From Candidatus Omnitrophota bacterium (GTDB lineage: Bacteria; Omnitrophota; Gorgyraeia; Gygaellales; JAQTUX01): a stretch of DNA of 64,000 bases. The notes beneath the pieces are model-generated. The model saw nothing but the letters and a program-made list of their open reading frames with translations. It ran no database searches and had not been told where the DNA came from. The stretch covers positions 990,023 to 1,054,022 of the forward strand of contig JAQTUX010000001.1 of assembly GCA_028707125.1 (NCBI GenBank). The letters run 5' to 3'. Both the position numbers and the translations under genes were made by a program. Position 1 is the first letter of the stretch; each line of letters begins with the position of its first letter. This document shows positions 8,860 to 16,938 of the stretch, piece by piece.

Positions 8860-9655
8860 GCTTATAATATTGATCCTTGCCATTGTTACGGCCGGGCAAG
8901 GGGTTTTTATCTGGAAGAGGTCGATTCCCAGGACGCCAAGGATGCCGCGTGTCTCCAGGAAAGAGGCCGCGCCAAAGGCGCTGATCGCCATTGTCATAGA
9001 TGATTGGGGGTATAATCTTAATAACACGGAATTCATAAAGGAGACAAAAGAGCCCTTCTCTGTTTCTATCTTGCCCAATCTCCCTTTCTCAAAGACAATT
9101 TCGGAGGCCGCGTACAATAACGATAAGGAGATCCTGCTGCATCTGCCGCTTGAACCGCATAACGAGGAGACGCTGGGCCTGGAGAAGAATACCATATTGA
9201 CCACGATGAGCGAAAAGGAGGTCAGGGATATACTACGGGTAGCGCTTGAAGATATTTCTCACGCCAGGGGCGTATCCAATCATATGGGCTCCAAGGCCAC
9301 TGAGGACGTGGACCTTATGAAGACGATATTTAACGAGATGAAAAGGAACGGCCTTTATTTTCTGGACAGCCTGGTCTCTCCCAATTCGGTTTGTTTTGAC
9401 CTGGCCCATAAGATGGACGTGAAGTTTGCCAAGAGGAGCGTATTCCTGGACAATAAGGAAAACCCGGACTATATCATAGGCCAGATAGGCAAACTCGTTA
9501 ATAAGGCGAAGGTTTTCGGTTACGCCATAGGCATAGGCCATGACAGGCATTCTACCCTGGCCGTGCTTAAGAAGTACCTGCCGAAACTTACGGAGAGCGG
9601 ATACAAGCTGGTTACGGTCTCCGAGCTTATAGAATATGCTGACTCTGGGGATTGA
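8840..9655 (+). CDS. Divergent polysaccharide deacetylase family protein (YibQ-like)
   Basis: A 271-residue protein with an N-terminal membrane or signal segment, a short Pro/Arg linker and a divergent polysaccharide deacetylase domain. Family boxes are IAIVIDDWGYN, FSVSILPNLPFS, ILLHLPLEP and SNHMGSKAT. The ATG at 8840 fits the hydrophobic N-terminus better than the upstream start at 8777, which would add 21 residues read through ctpA. It overlaps the ctpA end by 20 bases. Members are often neighbours of CtpA and amidase activators in envelope gene clusters, so a cell-wall role is likely. No enzymatic activity is claimed. Confidence 0.85.
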   Translation: MKKKNYKLIILILAIVTAGQGVFIWKRSIPRTPRMPRVSRKEAAPKALIAIVIDDWGYNLNNTEFIKETKEPFSVSILPNLPFSKTISEAAYNNDKEILLHLPLEPHNEETLGLEKNTILTTMSEKEVRDILRVALEDISHARGVSNHMGSKATEDVDLMKTIFNEMKRNGLYFLDSLVSPNSVCFDLAHKMDVKFAKRSVFLDNKENPDYIIGQIGKLVNKAKVFGYAIGIGHDRHSTLAVLKKYLPKLTESGYKLVTVSELIEYADSGD

Positions 9656-10607
9656 GACCTCCTGTGACGAGACCTCCGTTGCCGTCGTAAGGAGCGGTAA
9701 GGACGTTCTTTCAAACATAGTTTCTTCCAGTTTACCTCTTCATAAGAGATACGGCGGCGTTGTCCCGGAGATAGCCAGCCGCCATCATCTTGAGGCGATC
9801 GCCCCGGTTTTCAAGGCGGCTTTGGATACGGCCGGTTGCGATCTGGGCCAAATAGGCGCTGTATGCGCTACTTTCGGCCCGGGGCTGGCAGGTTCGCTTT
9901 TGGTCGGAACTTCTTTCGCGCGCGCGCTGGCGTTTTGCCGCGGGGTTCCATTAGTAAAGGTAGATCACGTTCATTCGCATATATATGCCGCCTGTTTAGG
10001 CAGGAAATTACCTATGGTTTTTCCTTTTATTGGTTTCGTGGCTTCGGGAGGGCACACGGATATCTTTTTTGTGCGGGATTTCAATAGAATGGAATTGATG
10101 GGTTCCACGCTGGACGACGCCGTGGGAGAATCGTTTGATAAGGTTGGCAGGATCCTGGGGCTGGGTTATCCCGGCGGGCCGGAGATCGAAAAACTTGCCT
10201 CGCGAGGCGATCCCGGTAAAATAAGATTTTCCTGCGCGAATATGAAAGGGACGCTCAACTTCAGCTTCAGCGGCATAAAAACCGCGGTATTGTATTACAC
10301 AAAGGGAAGGAAGATCAGCCGGGCGCTTAAAGCGGATATCTGCGCCTCTTTTCAGAAGGCGGTGGCAGGCGTGCTTATAGATAAGGTGTTATCGGCCTGC
10401 AGGGCGAAAAGCGCCGGCCGTTTGTTTGTGGGGGGCGGGGTGATGTCAAACAGTTATTTACGCCATAAACTAAGCGGGGCTTGCCATAGTAACGGCATAG
10501 AAATGTTCATGCCGGATAAGGAATATTGTCTTGATAACGCGGCAATGGCCGCGGGTCTGGGGTTTCAACTCTTAAAATCGCGAGGTGGTCATGTTAAGCC
10601 AGGGTGA
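9636..10607 (+). CDS. tsaD: tRNA N6-adenosine threonylcarbamoyltransferase TsaD
   Basis: Transfers the threonylcarbamoyl group to A37 of tRNAs that read ANN codons (t6A). The N-terminus LTLGIETSCDETSVAVV and the metal-binding His111 and His115 in DHVHSHIYA are diagnostic, as are VASGGHTD and VVGGGVMSNSYLR-like FVGGGVMSNSYLR. At 323 residues it is near the usual 330-340. The start ATG lies 20 bases inside the preceding gene. Partners TsaB, TsaC and TsaE are not in the window. Confidence 0.95.
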   Translation: MLTLGIETSCDETSVAVVRSGKDVLSNIVSSSLPLHKRYGGVVPEIASRHHLEAIAPVFKAALDTAGCDLGQIGAVCATFGPGLAGSLLVGTSFARALAFCRGVPLVKVDHVHSHIYAACLGRKLPMVFPFIGFVASGGHTDIFFVRDFNRMELMGSTLDDAVGESFDKVGRILGLGYPGGPEIEKLASRGDPGKIRFSCANMKGTLNFSFSGIKTAVLYYTKGRKISRALKADICASFQKAVAGVLIDKVLSACRAKSAGRLFVGGGVMSNSYLRHKLSGACHSNGIEMFMPDKEYCLDNAAMAAGLGFQLLKSRGGHVKPG

Positions 10608-11022
10608 TATTATGTTGAGGTTGGTATTGGCCGTGCTGTTCAGCGGGGCCATAGGGTTTGAAAGGCAGATACGGCACAGGGGCGCCGGGCTTCGCACGCA
10701 TATATTAGTGTGCCTGGGCTCAACCCTGATAATGTTGACATCAATATACGTTTTTGATATATATAGAGGTGAGGCGGCGATAGATCCCGCGAGGATCGCC
10801 GCGGGCGTAGTCACAGGCATAGGTTTTCTCTGCGCCGGAACCATCATAAGATCCGGAGAGGCGATACGGGGATTGACTACGGCGACGAGCCTGTGGCTGG
10901 TTGCCGCGGTCGGCCTGGCCATCGGCATAGGATTTTACAGCGCCGCGTTCATGGCCACTGTTTTGGCTTTAGCCGTCCTTATGATGCTTCGCCGTTTTGA
11001 AGACAGGGTTTTTAGCAGATAA
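10591..11022 (+). CDS. MgtC/SapB family membrane protein
   Basis: A 143-residue inner-membrane protein with the MgtC N-terminal domain: GAIGFERQIRHRGAGLRTH, then VTGIGFLCAGTII and GLTTATSLWLVAAVGLAIG. Four to five transmembrane segments are visible. The soluble C-terminal ACT-like domain of virulence-type MgtC is absent, as in many environmental members. The ATG at 10591 follows GAGGTGG closely. A GTG at 10585 and an ATG at 10612 are alternatives. It overlaps the end of tsaD. Family members have been linked to magnesium limitation, but the role here cannot be assigned. Confidence 0.85.
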   Translation: MLSQGDIMLRLVLAVLFSGAIGFERQIRHRGAGLRTHILVCLGSTLIMLTSIYVFDIYRGEAAIDPARIAAGVVTGIGFLCAGTIIRSGEAIRGLTTATSLWLVAAVGLAIGIGFYSAAFMATVLALAVLMMLRRFEDRVFSR

Positions 11023-11044
11023 ACCATTGAAGGAGGTGGTAAAG

Positions 11045-11545
11045 ATGCCCCTCAGAAGAAAAGCGTTGGAGGAAAAGGTTCTTGACGTAGATGCCAGTAT
11101 GCAGGGCGCGCTGATCTTTAAGGATTCGGTTAACCTGCGCATCAACGGAAAATTTGAAGGCACGCTTGAAACCAGAGGCAGCCTTACGTTAGGGCAGACC
11201 TCATATGTTAACGCCGCCATAACGGGAGACGAGATCGTCGTTGCCGGCCGCGTTAACGGTAAGATCACCGCCAGGGTAAAGCTTACCCTGCTTTCCAGCG
11301 CGATAGTGCAGGGCGAGATCATGCCTTCCAAGTTGGTGATAAACGACGGGGCGCTGTTTGAGGGCACCTGCCGTATGCTGCAGGATTATTTTAACGCGGA
11401 GGAGCTTGCCCGTTACCTGGAGGTTGACATTAATTCCGTTATGGAATGGGCGGATTCCGGAAAGGTCCCGGGCAATAAGGAGTCCGAAGGGTGGAAGTTT
11501 GAGCGCAAGGCAGTTGATGAGTGGATAGCTTCAGGGAGGATCTAG
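11045..11545 (+). CDS. Bactofilin with C-terminal excisionase-like HTH domain
   Basis: The first about 110 residues form a bactofilin (DUF583) beta-helix, with repeating short strands such as LRINGKFEGTLETRGSLTLG and a VAGRVNGKI rung. From about residue 117 an AlpA/excisionase-like helix-turn-helix begins (FNAEELARYLEVDINSVMEWADSG) and continues to WIASGRI. The ATG at 11045 has AGGAGGTGG (11031-11039) upstream. The open frame reaches 10997 only by reading through the previous gene. A cytoskeletal scaffold joined to a DNA- or protein-binding HTH is unusual. The next gene also starts with this type of HTH. Confidence 0.8.
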   Translation: MPLRRKALEEKVLDVDASMQGALIFKDSVNLRINGKFEGTLETRGSLTLGQTSYVNAAITGDEIVVAGRVNGKITARVKLTLLSSAIVQGEIMPSKLVINDGALFEGTCRMLQDYFNAEELARYLEVDINSVMEWADSGKVPGNKESEGWKFERKAVDEWIASGRI

Positions 11546-11550
11546 ATCAG

Positions 11551-11853
11551 ATGTCGGAGAAATTGTTGACCATCAGGGAGGTGTCGCACCTTCTGGAGAT
11601 CTCGGAAAAAGAAGTGGTGGACCTGGCTGAGCAGGGCAAGATACCGGCTTACAAAGTCGGCGGTTTGTACCTGCGTTTTAAGAAAGATCAGATAGATGAG
11701 ATCAGGCACAGGTTCGTGCCTGACAGCGCGGCCGCGAGGATGAAGTATACGCCTTTTGAGCGCGCCCGCGACTTTCTGGTGTATAACGATTTCTATATTG
11801 TCTCAGCCACGGTCATATTGGCCATAGTTTATATTATTTTTAAAGGGATTTAA
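11551..11853 (+). CDS. Small HTH (excisionase-like) protein with C-terminal membrane anchor
   Basis: A 100-residue protein. Residues 1-50 are an excisionase/MerR-type HTH: LLTIREVSHLLEISEKEVVD, then GKIPAYKVGGLYLRFKKDQID. The last about 25 residues are a hydrophobic segment (FYIVSATVILAIVYIIF). The ATG at 11551 follows AGGGAGGA (11533-11540). It starts five bases after the bactofilin-HTH stop, so the two are probably co-translated. A membrane-tethered HTH paired with a bactofilin-HTH suggests that the HTH folds act as adaptors at a membrane-associated scaffold. That is an inference. Confidence 0.7.
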   Translation: MSEKLLTIREVSHLLEISEKEVVDLAEQGKIPAYKVGGLYLRFKKDQIDEIRHRFVPDSAAARMKYTPFERARDFLVYNDFYIVSATVILAIVYIIFKGI

Positions 11854-11858
11854 TTTAA

Positions 11859-12524
11859 GTGAAGTCAGATAAGCCGGGCTTCCGCGATATAGGGTTTGCC
11901 AAGGTTGACATAGACAGGCACAGGCGAAGAGGTTTTCCGGAGGTGATTTTCTGCCAGGGCAAGACAGCCGGGCAGATAAAGGCGATAGCCGAAGAGATCC
12001 TGCGCGATAAACAGCCGCTGCTGCTTACCAGGATCGCCGAAGATACCTTTGTTTATCTTAAGAGGCAATTCCCCAAACTCAATTATAACAAAGAAGCAAG
12101 GGCCGCTTATTATATAGCTGTAAAAAAGAAGAAGCGCGGGCCTGCCGTAATAGTGACCGCGGGCACATCTGATATCCCTGTCGCCGAAGAGGCGCGCGTT
12201 ACGCTTGAACTCAGCGGTGTCAAGGCCAAGAGGATTTATGACTGCGGAGTAGCAGGGCTGCACAGGATAAGACCCTATATAGGGTCTTTGCGCCGGGCAA
12301 AGGTCATAATAGTCGTCGCGGGCATGGAAGGGGCGTTGGCGAGCATAGTTTCAGGGATGGTTTCCTGTCCGGTCATCGCCGTGCCTACCAGCGTGGGTTA
12401 TGGTTCAAGTTTTAAAGGGCTCTCCGCGTTGCTTACAATGCTTAACAGCTGCTCTCCCGGAGTCGCGGTGATGAATATTGATAACGGTTTCGGCGCCGGA
12501 TACTTCGCCGGCCTTATAGCATGA
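11859..12524 (+). CDS. larB: LarB-type nickel pincer cofactor biosynthesis protein
   Basis: LarB carboxylates and hydrolyses nicotinic acid adenine dinucleotide to pyridinium-3,5-biscarboxylate mononucleotide, the first step to the nickel-pincer cofactor. The 221-residue protein carries the AIR-carboxylase-like core with GTSDIPVAEEA, CGVAGLHR and VAGMEGALASIVSG. It also has the family hallmark VPTSVGYGSSFKGLSALLTM followed by NSCSPGVAVMNIDNGFGAG. The GTG at 11859 has no clear Shine-Dalgarno sequence. It overlaps the FmdE-like gene (ATGA) and sits just upstream of the nickel-dependent acetyl-CoA pathway genes. LarC and LarE are not in the window. Confidence 0.9.
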   Translation: MKSDKPGFRDIGFAKVDIDRHRRRGFPEVIFCQGKTAGQIKAIAEEILRDKQPLLLTRIAEDTFVYLKRQFPKLNYNKEARAAYYIAVKKKKRGPAVIVTAGTSDIPVAEEARVTLELSGVKAKRIYDCGVAGLHRIRPYIGSLRRAKVIIVVAGMEGALASIVSGMVSCPVIAVPTSVGYGSSFKGLSALLTMLNSCSPGVAVMNIDNGFGAGYFAGLIA

Positions 12525-12928
12525 ATAAAGCCACGCTGAGAGAAGCGGTAAGATTCCACGGCCACCTTGGGCCGTGGCTTGTTTTGGGGCTTTTGATGGG
12601 GCCGTACGCCTTGAAGAAAATACGCGCCGGGAAATATTTCAAATTGCGCGTTAAGGTGTGGGGGGCCGGCGAAAGACCGAAATCCTGCTTAATTGACGGG
12701 CTTCAGCTTTCTACGGGCGCAACTTACGGCAAGGGGAACATAGAGAAGCTGAAAGGGCCCAGGGTCAGGGTCTTATTCCATAATCTGGAAAACAATAAAA
12801 AGGCCCTGATATATCTGAAGAAGGGCCTAGCCGGCGCGCTGGAAGATTTAAAAAGCCACAGGGATTCCGAAAGATTCGCGATGAAATTATGCGAGATCAA
12901 ACCATCAATGATTTTTACAGATAATTAA
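12521..12928 (+). CDS. FmdE-like domain protein
   Basis: A 135-residue protein matching the N-terminal domain of formylmethanofuran dehydrogenase subunit E. It has AVRFHGHLGPWLVLGLLMG near the start, then SCLIDGLQLSTGATYGKGN and KGPRVRVLF. The zinc-ribbon tail of longer FmdE proteins is missing. The domain occurs in many organisms without methanofuran, so the name does not imply methanogenesis. It is coupled to larB by an ATGA overlap and followed 11 bases later by acsC. A metal- or cofactor-handling role alongside LarB is plausible but unproven. Confidence 0.75.
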   Translation: MNKATLREAVRFHGHLGPWLVLGLLMGPYALKKIRAGKYFKLRVKVWGAGERPKSCLIDGLQLSTGATYGKGNIEKLKGPRVRVLFHNLENNKKALIYLKKGLAGALEDLKSHRDSERFAMKLCEIKPSMIFTDN

Positions 12929-12939
12929 GAAGGAGCGTA

Positions 12940-14277
12940 ATGGCATTATCAGGTTTAGACATCTACAAATTATTGCCTAAGACGAACTGCAGGAAATGCG
13001 GCTTTGCTACCTGCCTTGCCTTTGCCATGCAGTTGGCGAAGAAGGCGGTTACCCTGGATAAATGCCCGGACCTTACGCGGGAGGCAAAGGATGCTCTTCA
13101 GGCCCAGGCAATGCCGCCTATCCGGCTTATCGCCATAGGAGGAGAGGGTAATAAGCTTGAAGTAGGCAATGAAACGGTGATGTTCCGCCATGAGGAGAAA
13201 TTTCACCGCCCCGCAGGCATCGGTTTTATCATAGACGACGACCTTAGCGAGGCGGCTATTGAAGACAGGATCAGGGCAGCGGGAAATTTGCGCTTTGAGC
13301 GTATCGGAGAGGCGCTGAATTTGAACATTATCGCCGTAAGGCAGAAGAAAAACAGGAGCGCTTTTGTTAATGCCGTAAAAAAGGTGTGCTCTTCTTCGGA
13401 TCTTCCTTTGGCGCTGATGAGCAATGATGAAGCGGCCCTGCGGGATGCCCTGTCTTTGCTTAAGGATAAGAGGCCGCTTATATTCAAGGCGGACAAAGAA
13501 AACATTGAGCAACTCTCATCGCTTGCCGCGGAATTCAAGGCGCCTCTGGTTGTGAGCGCGCAAAACCCTGAAGAGTTATCCCTGCTGGCTAAACAGGCCG
13601 CTTCCAAGGGCGTCAATGACATCGTGCTGTATCCCGACAGCCGGACAGTAAAGAAAAGATTGTGGGACCTGACCCAGATAAGGAGGCAGGCGCTGAAAAA
13701 GAACAACAGGGCCCTTGGCTATCCCACGCTGACTGTCGTTGATGAGGAGGACGCGTTCCTTGAAGCGATCACGGCGTCTGTTTTCATATTAAAGTATTCC
13801 AGCATAGTCCTGCTAGGTAATTTTCATTCATGGGAGATACTGGCTCTGCTTACCTTAAGACAGAATATCTTCACCGACCCCCAGAAGCCGCTGCAGGTGG
13901 CGCCCAAACTTTATGAGATCGGACAGGTTGACGCCGATTCTCCGCTCATCGTTACCACGAATTTTTCGCTGACCTATTATACCGTGCTTACTGAGGTAGA
14001 GGCCAGCAAGGTGCCTTCCTATATACTTAGCGTGGATACCGAAGGGATGTCCGTGCTCACTGCCTGGGCAGCGGAGAAATTTACTTCGGAAAGCATTGCC
14101 AAGGCGTTGAATGATGACTCCGTTAAAAGCAAGGCTTCCCGTAAGGAGGTCATACTTCCGGGTTACGTCGCGGTATTGAGCGGGAAACTGGAAGAGGACT
14201 CAGGATGGAAGGTGCGCGTAGGGCCTAAAGAGGCGTCAGGGCTTCCCGCATTTTTGAAGGCGTTAAGGAATCCATAA
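12940..14277 (+). CDS. acsC: Corrinoid iron-sulfur protein large subunit (acetyl-CoA decarbonylase/synthase gamma)
   Basis: Carries the methyl group on a corrinoid between methyl-H4folate and acetyl-CoA synthase in the Wood-Ljungdahl pathway. The N-terminal [4Fe-4S] motif has Cys17, Cys20, Cys25 and Cys42 (LPKTNCRKCGFATC...DKCP). A TIM-barrel domain and a C-terminal corrinoid-binding region follow, for 445 residues in all, as expected. GAAGGAG lies seven bases before the ATG. It opens a compact cluster with the activator, nickel ATPase, small subunit and methyltransferase. Confidence 0.94.
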   Translation: MALSGLDIYKLLPKTNCRKCGFATCLAFAMQLAKKAVTLDKCPDLTREAKDALQAQAMPPIRLIAIGGEGNKLEVGNETVMFRHEEKFHRPAGIGFIIDDDLSEAAIEDRIRAAGNLRFERIGEALNLNIIAVRQKKNRSAFVNAVKKVCSSSDLPLALMSNDEAALRDALSLLKDKRPLIFKADKENIEQLSSLAAEFKAPLVVSAQNPEELSLLAKQAASKGVNDIVLYPDSRTVKKRLWDLTQIRRQALKKNNRALGYPTLTVVDEEDAFLEAITASVFILKYSSIVLLGNFHSWEILALLTLRQNIFTDPQKPLQVAPKLYEIGQVDADSPLIVTTNFSLTYYTVLTEVEASKVPSYILSVDTEGMSVLTAWAAEKFTSESIAKALNDDSVKSKASRKEVILPGYVAVLSGKLEEDSGWKVRVGPKEASGLPAFLKALRNP

Positions 14278-14279
14278 TA

Positions 14280-16184
14280 ATGAACAAAGATACTTATACG
14301 ATCACATTTTTTCATCCCGGCGCCACGAAGATAGAGGTGCATAAAGGCAGGGATATTTTATCTGCCGCGCTGGCAGCGGGCATATACATTAACTCAAGCT
14401 GCGCCGGAGACGGCGTATGCGGCCGCTGCAAGGTGATCATTAAAAAAGGCGAAATAACCACGGAGCCGTCCGGACGCGTCTCCATGGAAGAGAGGCATAA
14501 AGGATATGTGCTTGCCTGTCAGACAACCGTGCATAGCGACGTAGAAGTAGAAGTGCCTGCCGGATCAATGCTGGACCTGGACAGCGTTTCTGAAGAAGAC
14601 GAAAGATTCTTGCGCCTGAAAGGGCTGTACAGCCAGGCAGAGGATGTGGATAAGGCGGAAGGCGTGATCAAGGAGAAACTATTCGCGCATAGCCCGCTGG
14701 CAACCAAGGTTTATCTTAAGATGCCCGCGCCGACGTTTAATGACACGGCCAGCGATTTAGAGAGATTATACAGAGAACTCAGAAAAAAGAAAGACATACC
14801 TGTATTACAGAGCGGCCTGACCAACATTAAGCGCCTGGGTATGCTGTTAAGGGAGAGCGGCTTTAAGGTTACAGCGCTTTTAGGGGAGAGGAACGGGACC
14901 GTAGAGGTCATTTCTCTGGAGTCAGGCGATACGTCCAGGGATAATTACGGCGTTGCCTTTGATATCGGCACTACCACTATTACCGGCCAGCTGGTGGATC
15001 TTAATACCAGGAAAATATTGGGCACAAAGGGGACCTACAATAAACAGGCCGCTTTCGGCAGCGATGTCATTACGCGCATTATTTACGCGGCAGAGGAAGG
15101 CGGACTGGAAAAGCTGCATCACGCGGTGATCGATAATATCAATTCCATAATCCAGGAATTGGTAAAAGAAGGCGGCGTTGAGTTGAGCGATGTAAATGCC
15201 GTGATGTGCGCGGGCAATACCACTATGATACATCTGCTCCTGCGGGTCGATCCCGCGTTTATCAGGAAGGAGCCCTATGTCGCCACTGCCAATTTTATGC
15301 CGGTGATCAGGGCGGCAGAGGCAGGGATAAAGATAAATCCCAGGGGCCTGCTTGCCTCTATGCCCGGGGTAACTACGTATGTGGGCGGCGATATAACAGC
15401 CGGCGTGCTGGCAAGCGGGATCAACAGGTCCGACAAACTAAGTATGCTGATAGATATAGGCACAAACGGCGAGATAGCCCTGGGGAATAAGGACTGGCTG
15501 GTTTCTTGCGCCGCTTCCGCCGGCCCGGCCTTTGAGGGCAGCGGAGTCAAGTACGGCATGAGAGCGGCCAAAGGCGCGATCCAACGAGTGGATATATCGG
15601 CATCGGGAAAGGCCAGGGTTGAAACCATAGGGAATGCCAGGCCCAGAGGCATATGCGGTTCGGGTTATATTGACTGCCTGGCGGAATTGTTTAAGAAGGG
15701 CCTGATAGACAAAAACGGCAAATTCCGCGATGACAGTGAGGAATTTATCCTGGTTCCCCGGAAGGAAGCCGATACGGAATACGATATCACAATTACGGAA
15801 GCGGACATTGAGAATCTCAAGCGTTCCAAAGGGGCGATCTACGCCGCGGCAACGGTATTGCTGAAGAAAATGGACCTGGATTTCAACGATATTGAACGCT
15901 TTTATATCGCCGGAGGTTTCGGCACATATCTGGATATAGATAAGGCCGTGGCGATCGGCATGCTTCCCGATTTAAATAGAAAGAAATTTTCATTCATAGG
16001 CAATAGTTCTCTCGTAGGCGCGCGGGAGGGGCTGCTTTCTTACGAAGCTAAAACAGAGGCGGAAGAGATCGCGAGGAAAATGACCTATATTGAATTAAGC
16101 ATAGAGCCGGCATATATGGATGAATATGTGGCGGCTTTGTTCTTTCCGCATACGGACTTGAACAGGTTCCCCAGCGTAAAGTAA
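14280..16184 (+). CDS. RACo-like reductive activator of the corrinoid protein (ferredoxin-ASKHA)
   Basis: A 634-residue activator that uses ATP to re-reduce inactive Co(II) corrinoid. Residues 1-90 form a plant-type [2Fe-2S] domain with Cys41, Cys47, Cys50 and Cys80 (SCAGDGVCGRCK...LACQ). A linker follows, then the ASKHA ATPase domains: VAFDIGTTTITGQLVD, MCAGNTTMIHLLL, LMLIDIGTNGEIALG-like SMLIDIGTNGEIALG and IAGGFGTYLDIDKA. It starts two bases after acsC. Position and architecture match AcsV/RACo. Related activators also serve other corrinoid methyltransferases, but the neighbours settle the likely partner. Confidence 0.92.
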   Translation: MNKDTYTITFFHPGATKIEVHKGRDILSAALAAGIYINSSCAGDGVCGRCKVIIKKGEITTEPSGRVSMEERHKGYVLACQTTVHSDVEVEVPAGSMLDLDSVSEEDERFLRLKGLYSQAEDVDKAEGVIKEKLFAHSPLATKVYLKMPAPTFNDTASDLERLYRELRKKKDIPVLQSGLTNIKRLGMLLRESGFKVTALLGERNGTVEVISLESGDTSRDNYGVAFDIGTTTITGQLVDLNTRKILGTKGTYNKQAAFGSDVITRIIYAAEEGGLEKLHHAVIDNINSIIQELVKEGGVELSDVNAVMCAGNTTMIHLLLRVDPAFIRKEPYVATANFMPVIRAAEAGIKINPRGLLASMPGVTTYVGGDITAGVLASGINRSDKLSMLIDIGTNGEIALGNKDWLVSCAASAGPAFEGSGVKYGMRAAKGAIQRVDISASGKARVETIGNARPRGICGSGYIDCLAELFKKGLIDKNGKFRDDSEEFILVPRKEADTEYDITITEADIENLKRSKGAIYAAATVLLKKMDLDFNDIERFYIAGGFGTYLDIDKAVAIGMLPDLNRKKFSFIGNSSLVGAREGLLSYEAKTEAEEIARKMTYIELSIEPAYMDEYVAALFFPHTDLNRFPSVK

Positions 16185-16188
16185 GGAT

Positions 16189-16938
16189 ATGGGTTATATA
16201 ATCGCAGTTGCGGGCAAGGGCGGAACAGGCAAGACCACGATAGCGTCGCTGCTGGTCCGGCTCCTTAAGGACGCGGGCAAAACTTCCATTATCGCTATTG
16301 ACGCCGACCCGAATTCCAATTTAGGCGATGCCCTGGGCGTTGAAGTAAAGGAGAGTATCGGCAGCATCCTGGACGATGTGGCAAAAGACCCGCGCCAGAT
16401 CCCGGCGGGCACTACAAAAGACAGGTTTTTAGAATACAGGATCCAGGATTCCGTTGTTGAGGCGGATGGCTTTGACCTGCTTAGCATGGGCAGGCCTGAA
16501 GGCCCCGGCTGTTACTGTTTCGTGAATAATCTGCTGCGCGCGATGATCGCGCGGCTGGCGTCGGCTTATAAGTACGTGATCATAGATAATGAGGCGGGGT
16601 TTGAGCATTTGTCGCGGCGCACAATGCGCAGCGCCGACGTGCTTCTCATAGTTTCCGACCCATCTTCTGCCGGATTACGCGCCGCAGCAAGGATAGATAA
16701 ACTATCGCGGGAATTGGATATCGCCATAAAAAGAAGGGTGCTTGTGATAAACCGCGTTAGCGGCTCAACAGCGGATACCGGCATTATACAGAAGTCAGGC
16801 ATTGAGATGCTTGGCAGCATAGCCGATGATAAGGCCGTAAACGACATATCCGTCAGCGGCGGCTCGGCCTTTTCGTTGAGCGGCGCGTCGCCGGCATACC
16901 GGCAATTGAAAAAGATCGGAGAGAAAATATGGGCTTAG
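16189..16938 (+). CDS. CooC/AcsF-type nickel-insertion ATPase
   Basis: MinD-family ATPase (249 residues) that helps load nickel into CO dehydrogenase/acetyl-CoA synthase. The deviant Walker A AGKGGTGKTT lies at residues 8-17. The metal-binding C-x-C motif is Cys108-Tyr-Cys110 in EGPGCYCFVNN, and IIDNEAGFEHLSRRT is the switch region. It is encoded between the activator and acsD and overlaps acsD by ten bases. CooC acts on CODH and AcsF on ACS, and sequence alone does not separate them here. Confidence 0.92.
   Translation: MGYIIAVAGKGGTGKTTIASLLVRLLKDAGKTSIIAIDADPNSNLGDALGVEVKESIGSILDDVAKDPRQIPAGTTKDRFLEYRIQDSVVEADGFDLLSMGRPEGPGCYCFVNNLLRAMIARLASAYKYVIIDNEAGFEHLSRRTMRSADVLLIVSDPSSAGLRAAARIDKLSRELDIAIKRRVLVINRVSGSTADTGIIQKSGIEMLGSIADDKAVNDISVSGGSAFSLSGASPAYRQLKKIGEKIWA

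Noticed and set aside
9233-9718. Minus-strand open frame of 161 codons opposite the polysaccharide deacetylase-like gene
   Set aside because: It is a codon-bias shadow of real + strand genes (the deacetylase-like gene and tsaD) and no family is recognised.
7561-12524. A defence or phage-related island in the 7.5-12.5 kb accessory stretch
   Set aside because: All genes there are identifiable housekeeping or envelope families. The HTH domains are excisionase-like in fold only, without integrase, attachment sites or compositional change.
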